DNA of 8,365 nucleotides from NCBI GenBank assembly GCA_016783225.1, contig JADHWZ010000097.1:1-8365 (forward strand), read 5' to 3'. The stretch is from Dehalococcoidia bacterium (GTDB taxonomy: Bacteria > Chloroflexota > Dehalococcoidia > GIF9 > UBA5620). Below the pieces are notes generated by a model, which made no database searches, was not told the origin of the DNA, and saw nothing but the letters and a program-made list of their open reading frames with translations. Both the position numbers and the translations under genes were made by a program. Positions 5,736 through 8,365 of the stretch are shown here, in pieces. Each line of letters begins with the position of its first letter. Position 1 is the stretch's first letter.

Positions 5736-6597
5736 CCCCCCGTACCTGGAGAGCATGACATTTGAGGAGCTAAAAGAGAACGTCTACAACCACACGTACA
5801 CGCTGGCGAGCCGATACAGTGGCAGAATAGACACCTGGGAAATAAATGAGATGAACCTTGCCGGGGCAAATGTCTTTAATCTGACTGGTGAGCAGAAACT
5901 AGACATCAGTCGGGTTTTTGCCAGGGCTGTCAAAGAGGCAAATCCCCGGGCCAGAATACTCAATGGCTTATTGGCCCTGCCCTATGAGTTTATGGACAGC
6001 ACTCCGTTCCCTGAATTGCTAGAGGGTGATATACCGGTAGACATTGTCGGTCTTGTGTTCTATTACTCGGGGACCAACACCGAGGGGTACCCGGCTCCAG
6101 GCCTGGATTTGATTTCGGTGTCTGATACACTTGACCAGTATTCCAGTTTCGGCAAGCCGATCTACATTAAAGAGCTTTCGGCCCCATCAACCCAGGTTGC
6201 TGGCTCATCCTGGTGGCATGAGCCATGGGATGAGCAGACGCAGGCGGAATACGTGGAGAAGTTCTATACCGTAGCTTTCAGTAAACCCTTAGTTCAAGCT
6301 ATAACCTGGTCGTGGGGCATTTGCGATGCGGATGCGTTCATTGTAAGTGGTGGGCTTCTGGATGACAACCTGAAGCCAAAGCCGGCCTATTTTGCCCTCA
6401 AGTCCCTTATTGATTCTTGGATCACCACCGGTACCGGGGTTGCTGATAGCGAGGGAGAATATAATTTCAGAGGTTTTGCCGGGGACTATGATGTCACGGT
6501 AACAACTCCCGATGGACATAGCCTTAAGACCACAATTCATGTGAGTGAGCAGGAAACCAGCGAATTCACCATTCAGTTTCCGCTTGATGTGGACTAG
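5695..6597 (+). CDS. GH10-like glycoside hydrolase, 3' catalytic part of the frameshifted gene
   Basis: C-terminal part of the enzyme that begins at 4326. The coordinates mark the open frame from GTG 5695; continuity with the upstream half begins at about codon 5716, and ATG 5755 is the first ATG. Counting from 5695 (300 aa), N51-E52 in TWEINEMN matches the clan GH-A acid/base Asn-Glu, and E160 in PIYIKELSAPS matches the nucleophile at the end of strand beta-7. TWSWGICD...GGLLDDNLKPKPAYFALKSL is the usual GH10 C-terminal pattern. Residues about 250-297 form a small beta domain, perhaps carboxypeptidase-regulatory-like. The substrate is probably xylan or a related beta-glycan, but the GH10 HTLVWH motif is not found in the first half, so a sister family of GH10 is possible. 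No ribosome site precedes 5695 or 5755, so it is not an independent gene. Confidence 0.85.
   Translation: MLSACGFAPTVTFSPPYLESMTFEELKENVYNHTYTLASRYSGRIDTWEINEMNLAGANVFNLTGEQKLDISRVFARAVKEANPRARILNGLLALPYEFMDSTPFPELLEGDIPVDIVGLVFYYSGTNTEGYPAPGLDLISVSDTLDQYSSFGKPIYIKELSAPSTQVAGSSWWHEPWDEQTQAEYVEKFYTVAFSKPLVQAITWSWGICDADAFIVSGGLLDDNLKPKPAYFALKSLIDSWITTGTGVADSEGEYNFRGFAGDYDVTVTTPDGHSLKTTIHVSEQETSEFTIQFPLDVD
5712..5735 (+). other. Frameshift junction in the hydrolase gene
   Basis: The T run 5712-5715 and C run 5717-5720 mark the likely site. Dropping one T gives L-W-F-A-P-T-V-T-F-S-P-P-Y, joining both halves in frame and bypassing TAG 5733-5735. No classical slippery heptamer is present, so a mutation or a homopolymer sequencing error is more likely than programmed frameshifting. 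Confidence 0.7.
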
Positions 6598-6689
6598 CAG
6601 GCTTGCAAACACATCTAGCACATCGCATGAGGGTGGTTGCGGAGCGATACAGCGGTGAATACCACCGGACTGCCTGATTTTGACCTCTT

Positions 6690-6706
6690 GGTGATCTGAC
6701 ATCACC
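6690..6706. repeat. Short perfect hairpin before the recombinase remnant
   Basis: GGTGAT (6690-6695) and ATCACC (6701-6706) form a 6-bp stem with a 5-nt loop, one base before the GTG at 6708. It lies at the point where recombinase similarity fades, and may mark a rearrangement junction. No U-run follows. Confidence 0.35.
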
Positions 6707-6707
6707 C

Positions 6708-7331
6708 GTGAAGCACTATGGGCAAGCCAACATGAGTTGGAGCAGGGACTATTATGGCTGCTACTCCAAAAAAGGCAACGCCAGGCCGAAAATGTGCTTC
6801 TCCAAGAATGTCCGGGGTGACAAGCTAGAGGGAGTCGTATGGGAAACTACCTCCCGACTATTGTCTCAACCTGAGCTCATAGTTGAGCATGTGAAGAACC
6901 GACCCCAAACTCATGCCACTGCTTATCTGGAGGCCGATTTGGACAAAGTCTGCCATGCTTTAGAGAAGAAGGTAGTTGAAGCGGACAGGATGCTCGATGC
7001 GTACAAGGTAGGAGTCATGGACTTTCACACCTTGAGGCAAAAGATAGAGGCGATAAAGAAGGAAGAGACACAGTTGACCGAAGAAAAGGCGAGGCTTGAG
7101 GGGGAGGTTCGCAAGGCTGAGGCCCAAGAGCTAAATGAAGAGAAGCTACGTGAGTTTTGCCAGAATTTGCCAGCTACATTGACTAATCTTGACTTTCAGG
7201 ATAGGCGGCAAATTCTCCGAGAAGTAGTGGATAGAATAGTGGTTGACGGAGACGAGGTTACCACTTACGGCATCATCCCAGTGCCTGAAGAAAGGGTTGA
7301 AGATGTGTCGATTGAGTTACAGTCATCTTAG
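6708..7331 (+). pseudogene. Large serine recombinase remnant: zinc-ribbon and coiled-coil C-terminal part
   Basis: The 207-residue open frame matches the last third of large serine recombinases/integrases. It has the end of the recombinase zinc beta-ribbon (YYGCYSKKGNARPKMCFSK, C18 and C30), the following VRGDKLEGVVWE helix region, a coiled coil (about 75-145, rich in K/E) and the usual end (DRRQILREVVDRIVVDGDEVTTYGI). The resolvase catalytic domain with its Ser nucleophile and the recombinase domain are absent, and the first zinc-binding CxxC is replaced by KHYGQANM. The frame is open only to TGA 6681-6683, and the preceding bases in another frame read FDLL, as expected just before the ribbon, so more of the gene seems to have decayed there. 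The start is arbitrary: GTG 6708 or ATG 6732, neither with a ribosome site. It is a relic of an integrated element and not active as a recombinase. Confidence 0.8.
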
Positions 7332-7466
7332 CGACACCCTGCCTCCTCTCTTGTGTTTTCCTTCCCATTGTTCCAAGAACTTAAGCGGAGTTGAGTAGCC
7401 TGGGGCTTGATGTGGCCTTACTGTATTGTACTCGTCCAGCGCATTAGTGATACCCCCTCTCCTCTT
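7323..7466 (-). pseudogene. Integrase-core (DDE) transposase C-terminal remnant
   Basis: On the minus strand this frame reads ALDEYNTVRPHQAPGYSTP followed by LKFLEQWEGKHKRGG and stops at TGA 7325-7323. YNxxRPHQALGxxTPxEF is the hallmark C-terminus of rve-type transposases of the IS3/IS481 kind. Only 47 residues remain. The catalytic Asp and Glu residues would lie upstream and are gone, since a TAA closes the frame at 7469-7467. Its last codons overlap the end of the plus-strand recombinase remnant by 9 bp. No terminal inverted repeats or target duplications are recognisable. It is an insertion-sequence relic; the exact family cannot be fixed from so little sequence. Confidence 0.8.
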
Positions 7467-7474
7467 TTAAGTTT

Positions 7475-7500
7475 GTAGGCACAAACCTCCAGGTCTGTTT
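7475..7500. repeat. Degenerate copy of the GTAGGGACAGACCT palindrome
   Basis: GTAGGcACAaACCTCCAGGTCTGTtt matches the repeat unit at 7752-7775, with changes shown in lower case. ACAAACCT (7481-7488) and AGGTCTGT (7491-7498) pair in 7 of 8 positions. Confidence 0.55.
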
Positions 7501-7719
7501 GGCTCTTGCCTCCCCTGGCGAGGCCGTTCAAAAATGAGGAGGTTTTTTCAGGGCTTTTTGGGTATTACCGAAGCCAGCAACCCCGAGAAAGCGGCTAAAA
7601 GCTGGAGGTGAAGCAATACAGAGAATGCTGAGAAGTCCTGAATTTGAAGCCAGAAAAGGGTTTTTTCAAAATTGAACAGCCTGCTGGCGGGAGGGAGTTA
7701 GAGGCAGGCGGTAAGAAGA

Positions 7720-7780
7720 ATGTAGGGACGGATCTTTAGACCCGTCCGCAGGGGACAGACCTTCAGGTCTGTCCCTACAT
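7720..7780. repeat. REP-like double hairpin bounded by ATGTAGGGAC / GTCCCTACAT
   Basis: The 61-bp element has perfect 10-bp inverted ends (7720-7729, 7771-7780). Inside are two hairpins: GGACGG...CCGTCC (7726-7747, with one A-C mismatch) and a perfect 11-bp stem GGGACAGACCT/AGGTCTGTCCC (7752-7775). Two divergent hairpins in tandem within shared ends is the layout of a REP/BIME-like or MITE-like extragenic repeat. Similar GTAGGGACAGACC units are, to my knowledge, dispersed in many environmental genomes. Confidence 0.75.
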
Positions 7781-7995
7781 ACCCAAAAATGTGGAAGTTA
7801 AAATGCAAAATGGACAACGACAACTCAAAATCCAAAAAGGAGTTAGGGGGCCGGCTGTAACGACCAAAAAAACAATCTTGCCATAGATGTGAATTTCCAG
7901 TCTTTGATTTTTGGTCTTCAATGTTTGATCTTTTCTCATCATCACCTTGCTCCTCTCCCGTCAAGGAAGAGCTGTGCCTACATCTCCTCTTTCTC

Positions 7996-8072
7996 CATTG
8001 CGAGGCATTGGGTACCGAAATGATGTCGGATGAGGGGGACGACTGTGACATCGCTTCACTCCACTCGCCATG
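7996..8072. repeat. Decayed palindromic element with ATTGCGAG / CTCGCAAT-type ends
   Basis: CATTGCGAG (7996-8004) faces CTCGCCATG (8064-8072), 8 of 9 positions complementary, with the inner motif ATCGCTTCACTCCACTCGC near the right end. This resembles the widespread short extragenic element whose spurious translations contain ERSEAIS-like strings; here the minus frame gives EWSEAMS. Recognition rests on memory of that family, and this copy is diverged. Confidence 0.45.
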
Positions 8073-8154
8073 ATAGCGCAGTGAGAAGAAGGAGGGCGCA
8101 TTTCGAGCAAGCAATGTTACCTGTCTATGTGAACGAGATCAGGGCAACCGGAAC

Positions 8155-8194
8155 AAAAAATGACACAGGGCGGCAATTTGGGTTGCCGCCCTGT
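8155..8194 (-). terminator. Rho-independent terminator for the FtsZ-like gene
   Basis: ACAGGGCGGCAA (8165-8176) and TTGCCGCCCTGT (8183-8194) form a perfect 12-bp GC-rich stem with a 6-nt loop. On the minus strand it is followed, after GTCA, by six U (8160-8155). It starts 31 nt downstream of the stop codon at 8226, so it ends that transcript. The plus strand lacks a U-run after the stem. Confidence 0.85.
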
Positions 8195-8225
8195 CTTGGG
8201 GGATGGGAGGTAGAGTGGAGGCAGG

Positions 8226-8365
8226 TTACCGAGGCGGTGTGGCCTCAGTTGGGAGGGGGGTCGCCGGTTGGGAAGAGGGGTAGCGCGATGCGCGGCGGAG
8301 GAAGGATGGGACATCTAGGCTATCTTCAGCTACACCTCGTAGCAGACGGCGCAATTCGGCTTCAG
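8226..8365 (-). CDS. C-terminal end of an FtsZ-like protein (partial)
   Basis: This minus-strand frame enters from the right edge and ends at TAA 8228-8226, giving 45 complete codons. It contains EDSLDVPSFLRRAS, which fits the conserved C-terminal peptide of the cell-division GTPase FtsZ (consensus around D/E-x-LDIPxFLRR) used to bind membrane anchors. The preceding ELRRLLRGVAE would belong to the linker. Unlike most FtsZ proteins, the peptide is followed by about 20 residues rich in Ser, Pro and Thr (RYPSSQPATPLPTEATPPR). The closely following terminator supports a real gene end. The identity depends on one short motif, because the GTPase domain lies outside the window. A different protein with a chance match is possible. 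Confidence 0.5.
   Translation of the reverse strand, partial: EAELRRLLRGVAEDSLDVPSFLRRASRYPSSQPATPLPTEATPPR

Larger units (their letters stand above)
7467..8225. other. Gene-free repeat-rich stretch
   Basis: No credible gene is seen in this 759-bp region. The open minus frames at 7698-8114 and 8117-8314 run through palindromic repeats and the terminator, so they are artefacts. It contains two units of a GTAGGGACAGACCT-type palindrome (one degenerate), AT-rich patches around 7785-7845 and 7862-7916 (the latter bounded by the inverted pair GACCAAAAA/TTTTTGGTC), a decayed ATTGCGAG-ended palindromic element and an intrinsic terminator. Confidence 0.7.

Noticed and set aside
6632..6666. GGTGGT/ACCACC pair after the hydrolase stop as its terminator
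   Set aside because: The loop is 23 nt and no U-run follows; the terminator of the hydrolase was not found.
7862..7916. GACCAAAAA/TTTTTGGTC inverted pair as ends of a small mobile element
   Set aside because: A 9-bp pair in an AT-rich patch is easily chance, and no target duplication is seen.
7698..8314. 138- and 65-codon minus frames
   Set aside because: They run through the palindromic repeats and the intrinsic terminator and have no protein-like features; the EWSEAMS string is typical of translated extragenic repeats.

Overview
The window looks like bacterial chromosome from an uncultivated, probably anaerobic lineage. The style of the PAS-rich histidine kinase, the serine-recombinase debris and the extragenic palindromes would suit a Chloroflexota/Dehalococcoidia-like organism, but this is a weak inference because no taxonomic marker is intact. 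No rRNA, tRNA or CRISPR array was seen.

Left part (1-3589, all minus strand, read right to left). A cytoplasmic PAS-GAF-PAS histidine kinase (3589-1547) is followed after 15 nt by its OmpR/PhoB-type response regulator (1531-842). A 237-bp spacer carries three alternating 6-bp half-sites and a candidate promoter. Next come an unrecognised 72-residue protein (604-386), a prepilin-like peptide that stops straight after its hydrophobic helix (426-289), and a second response regulator (235 to beyond the left edge). The second regulator is 95% identical to the first over 190 bp. Its reading frame is open upstream into the prepilin helix, so the two pieces may be one membrane-anchored regulator split by a one-base shift.

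Middle (3590-6597). A divergent spacer of about 736 bp holds a nested hairpin cluster and candidate promoters. It precedes a secreted, multidomain clan GH-A (GH10-like) glycoside hydrolase on the plus strand. That gene is broken by a one-base frameshift near 5712-5720, and both catalytic Glu candidates lie in the second half.

Right part (6598-8365). This is a graveyard of mobile DNA: the C-terminal third of a large serine recombinase (plus), the C-terminal end of an integrase-core transposase (minus) that overlaps it tail to tail, two families of palindromic repeats, and about 760 bp without a gene. At the right edge the C-terminus of a minus-strand gene enters, with an FtsZ-like terminal peptide and an intrinsic terminator just downstream.

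Working picture (inference): the two-component system senses a cytoplasmic or redox/ligand signal and may control the small-protein/prepilin/second-regulator unit, and possibly the divergent hydrolase.
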